Origin: Daphnia carinata
Taxonomy: Eukaryota > Arthropoda > Branchiopoda > Diplostraca > Daphniidae
Length of the DNA stretch: 64,000 nt
Assembly: GCF_022539665.2 (NCBI RefSeq)
Contig: NC_081339.1
Location: 6,262,367 to 6,326,366 of the forward strand
Reading direction: 5' to 3'
Positions within the stretch are counted from its first letter, which is position 1. Every line of letters starts with the position of its first letter. A program made the translations under genes and the position numbers. Positions 23,582-34,964 of this stretch are shown piece by piece. The notes beneath the pieces are model-generated. The model was not told the DNA's origin. It saw only the letters and a list, made by a program, of their open reading frames with translations, and ran no database searches.

Positions 23582-24327
23582 TGTCGTGATTGCTGCTGTG
23601 TCACACAGCTGATCACGGCATTCAAGTAACAGCTTTTATCTCTTGTTTCAAGATTGCGCTCCTCCTTTCATTTTGAATCGACAGACCAAAGAGGGGGTGG
23701 GGGGGGGGTAGGGGTGCGATTATTAAATTAAAGAAACGGACGTTTCAAACTGGGCTGTTGACATTGCATGACGCGTGTGGGGAAATCACATTCTAAGCCT
23801 TTGTTATTGCATCAGGTGTGTTTTGATATTTATTTTATAGTGTGGAGGATGCGAGGGTTCGATCTGCGCTATCCGAATGCGACTTGTATGTTCTCGATTT
23901 CTTTTTTTTTCCCCACTTGCACGTGCGTTGCTGTTCCAAAGTCGCACCGAATTCTATCGTACAGTAAATCATTCGTTATCCGATAAGAAAATGCCGTCTG
24001 TCCATTGAAAGCGTGTTGACGAGGTTTATCTAGTTGCGTCCGCTTCGTACCAGTTTGTTCCTACCCCGGTTGCTAAGCGGATTTCCATTTTTGCCACCAA
24101 ACGTAACATGCTGGCAAAAACAGTTGATGATCCGCACGTAATACGAATAACAACATTGGCACAACACTTGGCCTGCGTTTAATACGTTTTTGGCCAGAAA
24201 CAGCTCTACTTCATCAGATACATAGTGAATGTGGTAGGGGAAACGTTGCGATAATATTTGCTAATGGCGAAACATCTGCGATCGAAAATTCATTGCCGAA
24301 TGCCAACACTGCGAAAGACACGTGAGA
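23582..24327. other. intergenic region, no gene recognised
   Basis: Spacer between the sulfotransferase cluster and the C1q array. It has a poly(G) stretch near 23700-23708. No coding region or RNA gene seen. Confidence 0.5.
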
Positions 24328-25738
24328 TTAATCTAATTTCTCGTCAATTAGGAAGCCGACAAAATTGGTATTGCGGGTTGCTGAATCCTGGATTGTTCCG
24401 CTGAATAAAAATATTCTGACTTGATCGCCTGCCTCAAGTTCTAAAATGGCATGCAGGGCAAATGTCTGGAAATCGGCACCAGTGCCAACTGCTCTGCTGA
24501 TCTCGACGAGGCCCGTGTGTCTGGAAACCTACGAGTCGTATGAGAAATGAGACATTTTCGTTTCGACTCCAATGAATTTGTGGGCGTGGTTTTGCGCGAG
24601 GCAGACGTTACCTGAAGCGCCGAGCTGTTGCGTAAAATTGCAGTAAACGCTTTGCACTTGATTGGTTCCGTTGATCAAGAAAATGCCGCTGTTTGTGTAT
24701 CCGAGTTGTTTTAAATCTTCTCATGAGTCGGGCATTGCGCTCTGTAATGTTGGGCTGATACTCGCTGGTGAACAGGTGAATTGTTTTTGTGTATTGGGAG
24801 AAAATTGAGTTAGCTGTTTGCTTTGTTTTGATTTCGTACGAATATTTGACTGCCACATTTCGCAATCAAGCTACTAAGGCTTACCTTTGTTGCCGCTAAC
24901 GTTTTGTTCGTAATCGTTCGTTCGTAAAGCATCCCTCGAAGTTGCCTTGAAAGTATAAGGACAAGAAACGGAGATGACTGACTATATTTGAAATTGACGG
25001 CACGAAGAGCTTGTTACCTTAATGTCGTAGTCCATGCTGACGTTTTCAAATCGAGTCGACAAAATCTGAGCTGGGGCCTTCGTTTTAGTTCGATAGTTTT
25101 CGAAGGAATCGCGATCAAAGTTGAATTTTAGCGCAGGGATTAACCCCCATCATTGTTTTACGAATGTCATTCATTTCCTTGTGAATCACGTGTGGACTCG
25201 CCGTTCACGCTCACCGCTTCTACTATGTCCCGAACCATTTGTTTAACTTGAGCCGATACGCGTTTCAAGTTTGATAGATCGTTCTTTTTCTTGGCATTTT
25301 TTAGCCTTCATTTCCGCTTGACTTTTCGCTATTTCTTAAGTAAAATTTAACGTTCATTCAAACATGTGCGTTTGCTATTCCAAAATGCAATGGCTGACGA
25401 TACCTTTGAGTTCTTGTCGCATGAAGGACGCGAACGAATCGCCATGTAACACGTACTCGTCTGACTTGCCATGAAGAACGGACCCGTCTTGTTGAATTGC
25501 CACCACTGGATGGTTGTAGTAATAGTGCCGAGTAGGTGGGAATGATTGGGACCAGTCGTCTGGCCATTGGGCATAAGCAGACTGCGCCATCAAAACAGAT
25601 ATGATCCAAACTGCCTGCGTTCGATACAGTTCACCAAAAAGAGACGATCAGGGTTGCGAGGCAAATTCAGGCGGCACGTCGAATAACTAAAAGAAAACTA
25701 AATGAACATGATTGTCGTATATTTACCACATCGTTCAT
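24328..25738 (-). pseudogene. C1q-family secreted protein pseudogene (C0)
   Basis: The ancestral layout of the neighbouring C1q genes can be followed. A four-codon first exon (25738-25727) is spliced to a signal-peptide exon (25614-25404; VWIISVLMAQSAYAQWPDDW, then YYYNHPVVAIQQDG). A short coiled-coil exon with DLSNLKRVSAQVKQ near 25330-25210 follows, then STRFENVSMDYDIK, a fibrinogen-like segment (LGYTNSGIFLINGTNQVQSV) and the end of the C1q domain (NTNFVGFLIDEKLD). Three breaks mark it as dead: a one-base insertion in an A run at about 25300 in the coiled-coil exon, TGA in place of the Cys codon of the SCADL-type motif (about 24725), and loss of the first half of the C1q domain. The C1q remnant keeps an open frame, so decay may be fairly recent. 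Confidence 0.75.
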
Positions 25739-25769
25739 GTCGGTATTGGATCTGTGCAAACTGGTTGAG

Positions 25770-26615
25770 TGTCTTCTGTCAAACGCGGAGTGGCTACTAT
25801 CAACCTCGTTTCATTTCGTTGCCCGTGGCGTAAGGATGAGGAGGAACTTGATGTTCTTCCTCATTCTGATGAACCAATTGAATCCCTCCACGGCGAGGCA
25901 GATGCCTCGAATCGCAAGGAAGAACGCTGCTCTTTGCTGACTTGTTACTTTTCTTCGTAATGGTCAGCATGTCACCGTAGGGTTGATTTATTAACACTCA
26001 TCACCGCTTGTAACAAAATACGCGAGAGACATACAGTTAATCCCCAGCATTGTAGCTCATGCTCTTGAATAAAGAACCGCCTTTGTCGGCATCTGTCGAA
26101 AGTCCGGACATCCGCCGCAAATGACTATGTTCAGATGGTTTCACAACGACAACCATGCAAGGGAAACCGGACTGCTTGCCACACTGTGATATACCAAATT
26201 CAAAACCTGGTCCCGTTTGCGCATAATTCATTTTTTTGGGGTGGAGCATAGAAACAGACGACTTTTGCATTTGTATCGCCACATTAGAACGTCCCTGCAT
26301 TTTGCTTCTTTCTTATTTTCTGTCTTGTTTTTTTTTTTTTTTTTCTAGGGTCCCGTCCCGTCCATGCCAAGAATGGCGAAGCCATTGGCCGAGTTCATAA
26401 TGGACCACTCATCATTTTGTCCTTCAACTCCAAGAGCCCATGTGGCAAACGAACCAGTTGTTTTGTCGGTGCGCAAATGCCTCCAGTGCAACGAGTTTCC
26501 AGCGCGCTTATTACCGGAGATGACGGGAACTGAAATTGACCATTGGCAACGAAAACCGGAATCGTTGCGCTGACAATGGAAGGTACGAGGCATTTGCCTT
26601 TTTTTCTTTTTCTTT
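25770..26615 (-). pseudogene. unrecognised secreted-type coding remnant, unit 1 (D1)
   Basis: Family not recognised. Three blocks keep a protein-like signal when compared with the copies at 30170-31060 and 35480-36190. Near 26600-26540 there is RTFHCQRNDSGFRCQ before a donor-like GT. Near 26520-26350 there is TWALGVEGQND followed by WSIMNSANGFAI. Near 26300-26040 there is a Cys-containing stretch (ISQCGKQSGFPCM). At 25960-25790 lies LAVEGFNWFIRMRKN, then NEVDS. Frames break between blocks: an indel after the WKLV segment and an in-frame stop before NEVDS. It lies between the C1q gene and C0 on the same strand and repeats with them. Confidence 0.45.
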
Positions 26616-27152
26616 CTTTGTTTTTGTGTTTTTTGAAGTTGTAAAACTAGACAAGAACGCAAAGAACAAAAAATACGCATAGGTGCCTGTGATTCCCCTC
26701 ATTTAGCCAGGAGGAAAATGCCCTCAAACGACAACTAGTTGTGCGTATTTAGCAATCGGAGACTCTTTGCGTAGTTTTTCATGTGTACGTCGTGAAAAAG
26801 GAAAGATTGGTGGTCTATCGATTGATTTGCCGGTGGCGGACAACCGTCCAATATTGATGCACCGGTCGTGCATCAATGCGTTACGGGGAATGCCTTGTTT
26901 ATCTTTTTTTTTTTTGTTTCTTTTTTTTTTTCCAAAACTAAATTCGATGCGTCTAGATTTGTGATATGCCAAATGCTTAATTTTAGGTCGAACGATTCGT
27001 TGTTCTAATCCAATCTCAGATCAACGTACTGACTAATGTGTGTATTACTTGCAAACTAAGAGGTCATCTAATCAAATGTAGTGATAAATAAGTGAATTGT
27101 GGCCGTTTTCAAGTCACAGCGCCTCCGCTTGTAAATGTCAACACGGTCGGCC
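26616..27152. other. spacer of composite unit 1
   Basis: No gene. It is collinear with 31060-31584 in unit 2 (shared GTGCCTGTGATTCCCCTC and CTATCGATTGATTTGCCGG) and partly with 36200-36544 in unit 3, so it belongs to the duplicated unit. The end next to the C1q gene (about 27080-27152) is its 3' flank. Confidence 0.55.
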
Positions 27153-28999
27153 CTACAAATCCTCGTCGAGTAGGAAACCAACAAAATTGGTCCGATGTTC
27201 GGGTACATCGGCGATGATGCCGTCGACCAAGTTGAGTCTGATTTGGTCACCTTTGTTCAGGCGTAAAGTTGACCTCAGGGAGACGGGTATTAGGGTGCCG
27301 GCCATACCAGAAGTTTGTCCAACGTTGGACCAAGCGGCTTCTGTCGCGCCCATCTTCTCCAAGTTGATCAGCACACTAGCGAGGCCAACACCCGACAAAG
27401 CAAAGGAATACGTTCCCGGGGTGGGAGCGGTGAAGATTCCCGATTCTGTCATGGCCTTTCCTTCGTTTGTCCCTAACAGCTCAAATGAAACGGTGCCAGG
27501 TTGTTTGAAGGCCGTACTTCGTTGTGCGTGGAAGGAAACGCGAGTGGTTTTCCTGTTGACGATGCCGATCTTTTTCTGAAAATCTGCCACCCGTACAAAT
27601 TGATTTATTGTTGACGTTGAATTTGTTTGTTGTATCAAGGCAAACGTTACTACCTTCATCGCTGCTGGCTTTCGTGAAGTCGCAGTAAACGCTTTCCACC
27701 TCTTTGTTTCCCATGATGGAAAAGATGCCGTTCTGTTGGTAACCCAGTTTCACGAGGTCTGCACAAGAACTGGGCATTTTGCCGTTGGTCTTTGAGACGT
27801 AAGAGGTGGCAGGGGTGGTAGAGGTGGTAGAGGTGCTAGAGGAGGTAGAGGAGGCAGGGGTGGTAGAGGTGGCAGCGTCTTGGAGATACATAACGAGGCA
27901 GAATTGGAATAACTTGTTAGTTTTTGCGTCATTATTTATGTTCGGCTTGAGTTTTTACTACCAATCTTTGCAGTTAAATCTTTCAGCTTTGACTTTTGCT
28001 CGGCCATATCTTTGCTTAAAGTATCGGTGACAGACGTAAGCCTTCGGCAGTTGCAAAATCTGGCTGACGCAGTTGCCTTGCAACGAATGGACGAGAAACA
28101 CACGATTCACGAACAGCGTCTTAATAAATGGCAGCACAAAGAGCTACGTACCTCGTCGCCAGAGTCGATAGTGGCATTTTGAAATGGAGTTGCGAGTAGA
28201 TCGGCTTGGGTTTGGATATCGTCCAAGTTCTGCCCATTGCCTTTAAAATCATAATATAAGCACGTGAATTGACGCGGGTGTTAAGCCACGGTTGCTGTTA
28301 TTACCGTTCGGCTGGCTCTTCGATCCTTCCGCTTGCTTCTTCATTTGTGCCAATTCGTTTTTCAAATTGGACAAATCTTGGGCCATCTCTTTCTTGACGT
28401 TTTCCAGCATGACGTTCGTCTCGGCCAAGCGTTTGGACGTGTCTATTGAACGCTGTTCACTCAATTTCAATGTGGACAAATCGTGCGTCATCTCTTTATT
28501 GGCGTTTTCGACATCGGCCAATCGTTTGGTCATGTATGTCAAATCTTGTATCATCCCTTTTTTGGCGCTTTCCACGTCCGCTAAGCGTTCAGAAATATCT
28601 GTCGAACAATGTGCATTCAGTTGGCACTGCTTGTTTGAAAATGAACTGCGTTGTGACATACCTTTGAGTTGTCGTAGCAAGACAGATATCACGACATCAC
28701 GTTGCGGCAAAAATGGATCATTTTGATAAATAGCGTGCGCCTTTGGTTGAGTCGACATCACTTGATGGTTGTAAAAATAGTAGGGCGCCGATGGCAATGC
28801 TGTTTCTTTGGGCCAGCCAGCTGGTATTTGTGCGCATACAGTATATACCATCAGGACGCAAAGGGTGAGAATTGCCTACAAAACCGAATCAGTTGGCCGA
28901 ACAGAAGCAATGGGACAATCAGGGCTGGTATTGGAGGGGTGCAAGTCATGTTTCTAAAACTTTTGAAATCAAATGAGAAATGCTTACCAAATTGTTCAT
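27153..28999 (-). CDS. secreted coiled-coil, fibrinogen-like and C1q-domain protein (C1)
   Basis: Seven exons give 459 residues: 28999-28988, 28875-28662, 28598-28305, 28240-28152, 28076-27962, 27878-27654 and 27583-27153. The first exon encodes only MNNL. Exon 2 completes a signal peptide (AILTLCVLMVYTVCA). Exon 3 is a heptad-rich coiled coil with repeated RLADVE and DLSNLK units. Exon 6 has SCADLVKLGYQQNGIFSIMG, then SVYCDFTK, the start of a fibrinogen-like fold. Exon 7 is a full C1q/TNF-like jelly-roll: VSFHAQRS, AMTESGIFTAPTPGTYSF, then LRLNKGDQIRLNL and TNFVGFLLDEDL. Such proteins form secreted trimers that recognise microbial or tissue ligands; the ligand is unknown. A Ser/Thr/Pro linker of about 30 residues is unique to this copy. 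All frames are open. Confidence 0.85.
27799..27877 (-). repeat. coding minisatellite, Ser/Thr/Pro-rich linker in C1
   Basis: Imperfect 9-base units of the GGTAGAGGT type on the plus strand. On the coding strand they give alternating Thr, Ser and Pro codons (TSTTPASSTSSSTSTTSTTP). The linker joins the coiled-coil part to the fibrinogen-like segment and could be O-glycosylated. Copies C2 and C3 have only a few residues here. Confidence 0.75.
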
Positions 29000-29080
29000 G
29001 CTGACCAGAGCCAAGTGAGACGTTTCTTTGCAGATGCTCTATTCTCCAACGATGATGATTCAAATGCTTTTTTCCCGTCC

Positions 29081-29087
29081 TTTTATA
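29081..29087 (-). promoter_or_regulatory. TATA box of C1
   Basis: TATAAAAGG on the minus strand about 82 bp upstream of the ATG. The flank 29000-29280 aligns with 38246-38520 upstream of C3, where the motif is mutated. Confidence 0.55.
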
Positions 29088-29289
29088 CCGAGAATTTCTG
29101 TTTCTCTTCCCTTGTCCAAATCAGAAGTTCATGTCGTTCCAGTGGGTGTCAACTATACGTGCCCCAGGTGGTCGACATGTTCATCTCTGAGTGCGCAAAC
29201 AAACCAGTTCAGCCGCTTAAGATGCGGGGATTTTTTTTAGAGCAGTCAGGTAGCTGACCCAAGTGATGTTTTCAAGAATAATACTCGTT

Positions 29290-29870
29290 GCTTAACCTTG
29301 TTGTCGCTTGAAGATAGTCCAGCCAAATTGTCTGTCTGTGTCTGCGTGCGTGTGTGTACATTGATTAAAGATACTCCTTTTTTAAATGCAGGCACTTGCT
29401 ACACTTTGAAGATGAACGAGCCATGTTGTCTTCAATCTTCAATTCAAGCAACCACCAATCAGCAAAAATCAACTACTGCAAGGTAATAGTGAAGTTTTAA
29501 AACTGCTTGTAAATGCCGATGATTTTGTTGCAACATCGTCTCTTAGAGGCGAAGGAGAAAAATGATCGTGGTATGAAGCAATGCTAAAGCACCGGTTATA
29601 CAAACGGAGCCGAACAGTGAAAACAAACAATTGCTGTGGGAACGTGTTACGAGGAAGGATGCATCACCTGTAGTTTACTACCAGTCCTATCTGAGCCGGA
29701 GTTTTCCAACGTTTTGCAAAGGCCTGCCGGTGTTACGAGTAACTACGGACAGAACACCAATGAATATGGTAATTTGTTTCTTTTTCACATTTCTTATTTT
29801 ACATCTCACAGCATACAAAGTCAGATTATGTGTTCCCCCTCATCTTCGTAGAAAAACAAAAAAATCTAGA
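29290..29870 (+). repeat. exon-like noncoding block R1, copy 1
   Basis: Collinear with 38540-39080. It contains an exon-like piece (TGCAGGCACTTGCTACACTT at its start, ending ...TGCAAGGTAATAG) and a second one ending AATATG|GTAATTTG near 29770. The second piece has an open frame in each copy, but the two use different frames because of an indel, so coding is not established. Lies between C1 and the next C0-type relict. Confidence 0.5.
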
Positions 29871-30110
29871 TGGATTGTTTTTATTGTGCTGAGGAGCGGG
29901 TCTCTTGTTGAATTGCAACCACTGGAGGGGTGTAGTAAGTGGGGTGTAGATGGGGAGGATCGGGACCAGTCGACTGGCAATTGGGCCCAAACAGCCTGCG
30001 CCATCAAAACAGATACGATCCAGAATAGCCTACAAAGAAACAACTGGCCAAATAGAGATGATCAGGTTTCCTGGCGGCACGTCGAATATCTTTGAGAAAC
30101 CTACATGAAA
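29871..30110 (-). pseudogene. C0-type first-exon relict in unit 2
   Basis: The minus-strand frame gives WIVSVLMAQAVWAQLPVDWS, clearly the signal-peptide exon of C0, followed by a frameshifted remainder. The downstream exons and the four-codon first exon are absent. Homology with C0 ends at about 30110, immediately beside a perfect hairpin. Confidence 0.65.
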
Positions 30111-30111
30111 C

Positions 30112-30147
30112 GATGGTCATGTATTTGTAAATAAATACATGACCATC
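30112..30147. other. perfect 15-bp inverted repeat at a duplication junction
   Basis: GATGGTCATGTATTT at 30112-30126 is followed by a six-base loop and its exact complement AAATACATGACCATC at 30133-30147. It lies where the C0 relict homology stops and D2 begins. Confidence 0.8.
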
Positions 30148-30169
30148 ATGTAATTCTAATTCGTTTCAG

Positions 30170-31060
30170 GGTGGTTACTGTCAACCTCGTTTCGTGTCAT
30201 TGCTCTTGGCGTTAGGATGAAGTCAATGTGCTTTCTCGTTCTGATGAACAAACTCAATCCCTCCACCGCCAGAAGACGCTTCAATTCGCTAGAGGAACGT
30301 CGTTCTTTGTTGATTTGTTTTTCGAATTCAATTGATACGCGCCATCTTTCGTCGTTGAATGAATACATTGCCAATGGCTCCGTTTTTTCGTCCAGACATT
30401 TGCTGCTCACGTAGGCAAATGTCGCCGCTCTGGAGGATATCTTAGCCAAAAAAGCCCAAAGGAATTGTTCTTCGCAATGGTCAGGATCTCACCGTAGCGC
30501 TGACTCGTTAACATTCACCCCCCCCCTTTGTAACATTTTATTCAACAGACGTATAGTTGATCCCGAGTTTTGAAGCTGATTATGTTGTATAAAGAACCGC
30601 TGTTCTCGGATGATTGTGTTCAGTTGATTACACAACCACGCCCATGCAAGGAAAACCGGGACTACGTGCCACAGTGTGACCTTCGAAATCCAAACCTGAT
30701 CCCGTTTCGGAAAATTCGTTTTTGGGGCTTAGCATTGAAACAGACGACCTTTACATTGTATCGCCACATTAGAACGTCCCTGCATTTTGCTTCCATTTCA
30801 CCTTTTCTTGTATTTTCTGTCTCGTTTTTCGTAGGGTCCCGTCAATTCGAACAATAGCAACGCCCGGGGTGGTAACAATGGACAAGCATTCAACTCCAAG
30901 ATCCCATGTGACACACCCAGAATCAGTTGCCATGTCGACGCAAAAATACTCCAGTGGAACGAGTTTGCAGCGCAGTTCTTAGCTTGAGAGAACAGGAAAG
31001 AAATCGATCGTTGGCACTGAATAAGGGAATCGTTGTGCTGACGATGCAAGGTACGAGGCG
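30170..31060 (-). pseudogene. unrecognised secreted-type coding remnant, unit 2 (D2)
   Basis: Counterpart of D1. Preserved blocks include RTLHRQHNDSLIQCQR, then KLVPLEYFCVDMATDSG with TWDLGVE and VAIVRIDGTLRKTR, and at the far end LAVEGLSLFIRTRKH then TPRAMTRNEVDS. Here the KLVPLE-to-IDG stretch stays in a single frame, but stops interrupt the middle block (about 30560-30790). A frame upstream (SFNDERWRVSIEFEKQINKE) is open for about 95 codons. Function unknown. Confidence 0.45.
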
Positions 31061-31584
31061 TTTGCCATTTTTCTTTTTCTCTGTTTGGTTTTTGTTTTTT
31101 GAAGTTGTTCAACTAGGCAAGAACGCAAAGATATAAATGGGCATAGGTGCCTGTGATTCCCCTCGCTTAGTCAGGAGGATAATGCCCTCAAAAGACAACT
31201 AGTTAGTGCGTAGTTACCAATCAGAAACTCTTTGCGTAGTTTTTAATATGTACGTCGGGAAAAAAGGAAAGATTGCTGGTCTATCGATTGATTTGCCGGT
31301 TGTTGCGGACAACCGTTGAATATTGATGCACCGATCGTGCATTAATGCGTTACGGGGAATGCCTTAATTGTCATTTCCTTTTTTCTCGTTTATTTTTCCA
31401 AAAGTGAATGCGATGTGTGTAGATTTGTGATGTGCCAAATGCGCAATTTTAGGTCGAATAATTCATTGTTGTAATCACATCTCAGATCAACGTACTAGAT
31501 AATGTGTGTATTACTTGCAATCTGTGAATTGTGGCCGTTTCCAAGTCACAGCGCCTCCGTTTGTAAATATCAACACGGTCGGTC
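31061..31584. other. spacer of composite unit 2
   Basis: Duplicate of 26616-27152. No coding region. Includes the 3' flank of C2. Confidence 0.55.
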
Positions 31585-33148
31585 CTACAAATCCTCGTCG
31601 AGTAGGAAACCAACAAAATTGGTAAAACGATCCGGTGAATCGAAGATCTCGCCCTCGACCAATTTGATTCTGATTTTGTCGTCTTTGCTGAGGCGTAGAG
31701 TTGACTGGAGTGAGAAGGTGTACATATTGGTCTTACCACCAAAAGCTTGTCCAATGCTAGACCAACCGCTTTCTGCAGCGCCCATCTTCTCCAAGGCGAT
31801 CGTCGCGCCTGTAGTAAAGGAGCTACCACCCGAACAAGCAAAGTAATATATTCCCGAGGTGGGAGCGGTGAAGATTCCAGATTCTGTCATGGCGTTGCCT
31901 TCGTTCGTCCGTAACACCTGGAATGCAACGGTGCCGATCGTGCCAAAGTCCTCTTCTCGTTGTGCGTGGAAGTAAACACGAGTGGATTTCGTGGCGACGA
32001 TGCCAATCTTTTCCTGAAAATCTGTGCGTCGTACAAATTCGTTTTCAGTCACCTTTTTTTTTTTTGACGTAGAATTGATTTTTGATGTCAAAGGCAAACG
32101 TTACTACCTGCAGCGCTAGTGTCTTTCGTGAAGTCGCAGTAAACGCTTTCCACCTGTTTGTTTCCCATGACGGAAAAGATGCCACTATTTTTGTAACCCA
32201 GTGACTTGAGATCTGCGCAAGAACTGGGCCTTTTGTCGATCGTCGTTGGGGTCGGACCCTCTTGGAGATGCATAGCGAGGCGAAAATGGAATGACTTGTT
32301 ACATTTTTTCGAATTGTTTGGGTTCGTTTTAAGTTTTTTTACCACCAATGTTTGTAGTTAAATCACTGAGCGCTAACTTTTGTTCGGCCAAATCTTTGTT
32401 TAAATTGGTAACAGACGTGGTTAAAGCATTCAGCTTTGATTTTTGTTCAGCAATGTCGGCGCTTAGAGTATTGGTAACAGACGTAAGCATTTTGCAGTTG
32501 CAAAATCTGGCAGACGCAGTTGCCTTGGAACAAATGGACAAGAAACGTGCGATTCACCAACAACTTCATAATAAATGGCAGGCACAAAAGAGCTAGTACT
32601 TACCTCGTCTTTATAGTCGATAGGGGCATTTTGAAATGGAGTAGCGACGAGCTCGGCTTGGGTCTTGACATCGTTCAAGTTTTGTCCATTCCCTTTGCAA
32701 TCATAACGTAAGCACATGAATTGACGCGATTGTTTTGCAACAACAGTGGCTTTTTATTACCGTTCGGCTGGCTCTTCGATCCTTCCGCTTGCTTCTTCAT
32801 TTGTGCCAATTCGTTTTTCAAATTGGATAAATCTTGGGTCATGTCTTTCTTGACGTTTTCGACCATGACGTTCGTTTCTGCCAAGCGTTTGGACAGGTCT
32901 GTCGAACAAATGTTTAGTTACGTGGTGTGCTTCTTGTTTGAAAATGAACTGTGGTGTGTCATACCTTTGAGTTCTCGTAGCAAGACAGGGTCATTTTGAT
33001 AAAGAACGTGCACCTTCGGTTGAGTCGGGATGACTTGATGGTTGTAAAAATAGTAGGGCATCGGTGGCAATGTTGTTTCTTTCGGCCAGCCGGCTGGTAC
33101 TTGAGCGCAAACAGAATACGCCATCAGAACGCAAAGGGTGAGAATAGC
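31585..33148 (-). CDS. secreted coiled-coil, fibrinogen-like and C1q-domain protein (C2), first exon not found
   Basis: Six exons can be read (33148-32965, 32898-32761, 32692-32604, 32523-32346, 32260-32108, 32021-31585), giving 392 residues from the signal-peptide core AILTLCVLMAYSVCA onward. The C1q domain is complete (YFHAQRE, AMTESGIFTAPTSGIYYF, LRLSKDDKIRIKL, TNFVGFLLDEDL), and SCADLKSLGYKNSGIFSVMG with SVYCDFTK is present. The coiled-coil exon is less than half the length of that in C1. The exon with Cys pair RFCNCK is longer, carrying two LAEQK-type heptad units. No MNNL first exon or promoter like those of C1 and C3 is found upstream; homology ends near 33180. It may use a new start or be silent. 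Confidence 0.75.
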
Positions 33149-33279
33149 CTACAAAACTCAAGATGACATAAGATGACATCACCTTCAACATCAAACGATT
33201 CACATAGATTCACAAGGTATTGCATCTAGTAGAGAAATTGTCATGAACACATATTTCAAAAGTTCAACTCATTGTTTTG

Positions 33280-33960
33280 TCAGTTTATTATATTGCATGG
33301 TTATTGTTTGGAATTTGATTGCAGGAAATGTGCTTTCCCAATGAGATATTGCCGACAACAAGGACATAGAGCTCCTTGACCTGCCACACTGTAAAACAAG
33401 GTAGGCTTCAATATTTCATATTATCCTTGTTTGATTCCCAACACCTGATGTTTCCATTCTGTCGAGGCTCTTCTTTTTTGTAGTTTAGGGATTTGTTAAA
33501 AAAATTGACATCGGTGTGCTGTTCATGACTTTCTAGCATATGCCATTACTGAGGTAACAAAACACCTAGCGTGTTAGAGGGGTTTCATGGCTTTTTCTCA
33601 TGACTTAAGCATTGGCTTGCCCTAGAAACTGTAACTACGTCCATCTTTGTACAGTTTCTAGTTCACAACCTGCTGTGAATGTTTTTGTTGAGCATTCAAG
33701 GAGGTCTTACTTGCCTTTGAAATCCTCGAGTCTTATGGAGAACATTTTGTGACTGTTTGTCTTGAAATCGGGACTAGGATACACGAATCGTCCAGCCGAT
33801 AGAGTAAGGCACGTGTTTTCCCTTCACGTTATCCCTTCCCTTTATCCTTTTTTGTACTCTATGTGTGTCAACTATACTCAATTGCAACCGAGTGTAGTGA
33901 AAGTATTTTTTAAAAGCTGCACGAGGTTGGGAAGGTACAGAAACTAGGGATTTTACACTT
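33280..33960 (+). repeat. dispersed exon-like block R2, copy 2
   Basis: Second copy of the 16080-16620 block: TTGCAGGAAATGTGCTTTCC, ACAAGGTAGGC, TCCATCTTTGTACAGTTTCT and CACGAATCGTCCAGCCGATA match in order. It occupies the place where the 5' exon and promoter of C2 should be. Confidence 0.5.
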
Positions 33961-34364
33961 GTCTAAAGCCGTGTATTGCCGAATACCACATGGTGGGGGG
34001 GGGGGATTTTTGTGTACAGATATTCCCATCAGAAAAGGTCGGTGTCCTGTTTTACATATAACTCTGGGCCGCCACTAGTGTTATTCGGAGCGACAAATAA
34101 AGTTAGACGCGCAGGATGGCAGATTGTGCCGGATAAAGAAGCAGCAAAATTTTTCTTTCCAAGTGAGCCATAGGATAAGGCCGTTCCCCATCGATTGATT
34201 GTTTTCAATGGTCAAACTGATGAACAACATCGGGCAATTCACATAAAAAAAAAGGAGGGAGGAGGAAGAAGAAAAGAATATAGAGGAAGACCAGTGGACA
34301 ACATGTGTCGGTGCTAGTCATCGTGAATATCGCCAAGCAATGGTCAGATACGAACCTTAAATTG

Positions 34365-34927
34365 TTGTGTTGTGTATATATGGAAGGGCTAACAGTACAA
34401 CTAAGGGAGGTTGCTGGACGTGGAGCATCGCCGGCGTGGTAGTCATATTTATTGCCCAGGTCTTCAAGGCATTAATACCAACAAATTCAAGTATTAATTG
34501 ATGTTTTGGTTGATGTGTATAGGTGGACTCAAGACAGTACTGAGGATTGCTGGACAACGAGGATCGCCGCCAGAGTCACCAGGATGATCGCCAACCATTT
34601 GTCAGGTATCTACCTTAAACATTTCAATGCCTAAACATGTTTGTTTTTGGTATTTTTAGGAGGGTTATAGCACCAACGAGGGAGAAGGACAAGGATCGCT
34701 GCCGGAGTTATCAATACTCATCGCCAATGACTTCAAGGTATGAATTAAAATTGTTCAAATATGAATTGATATTTCTTTTTATAATGCTATATGTAGGTGG
34801 ACCCACGACCACCGAGGAGGACTACCGGACAACGTGGGTTACCGCCGGAGCCACCAGGATAATCGCCAAGGATTGAAAGCTACTAACATTTGAATTTTAG
34901 TGTATAATGGTTTTTTTATTTCATTTT

Positions 34928-34964
<37 letters not shown>

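Noticed and set aside
29631-30095. 154-codon plus-strand frame
   Set aside because: It crosses the R1 block and the antisense of a C0-type relict. The other copy does not keep the frame.
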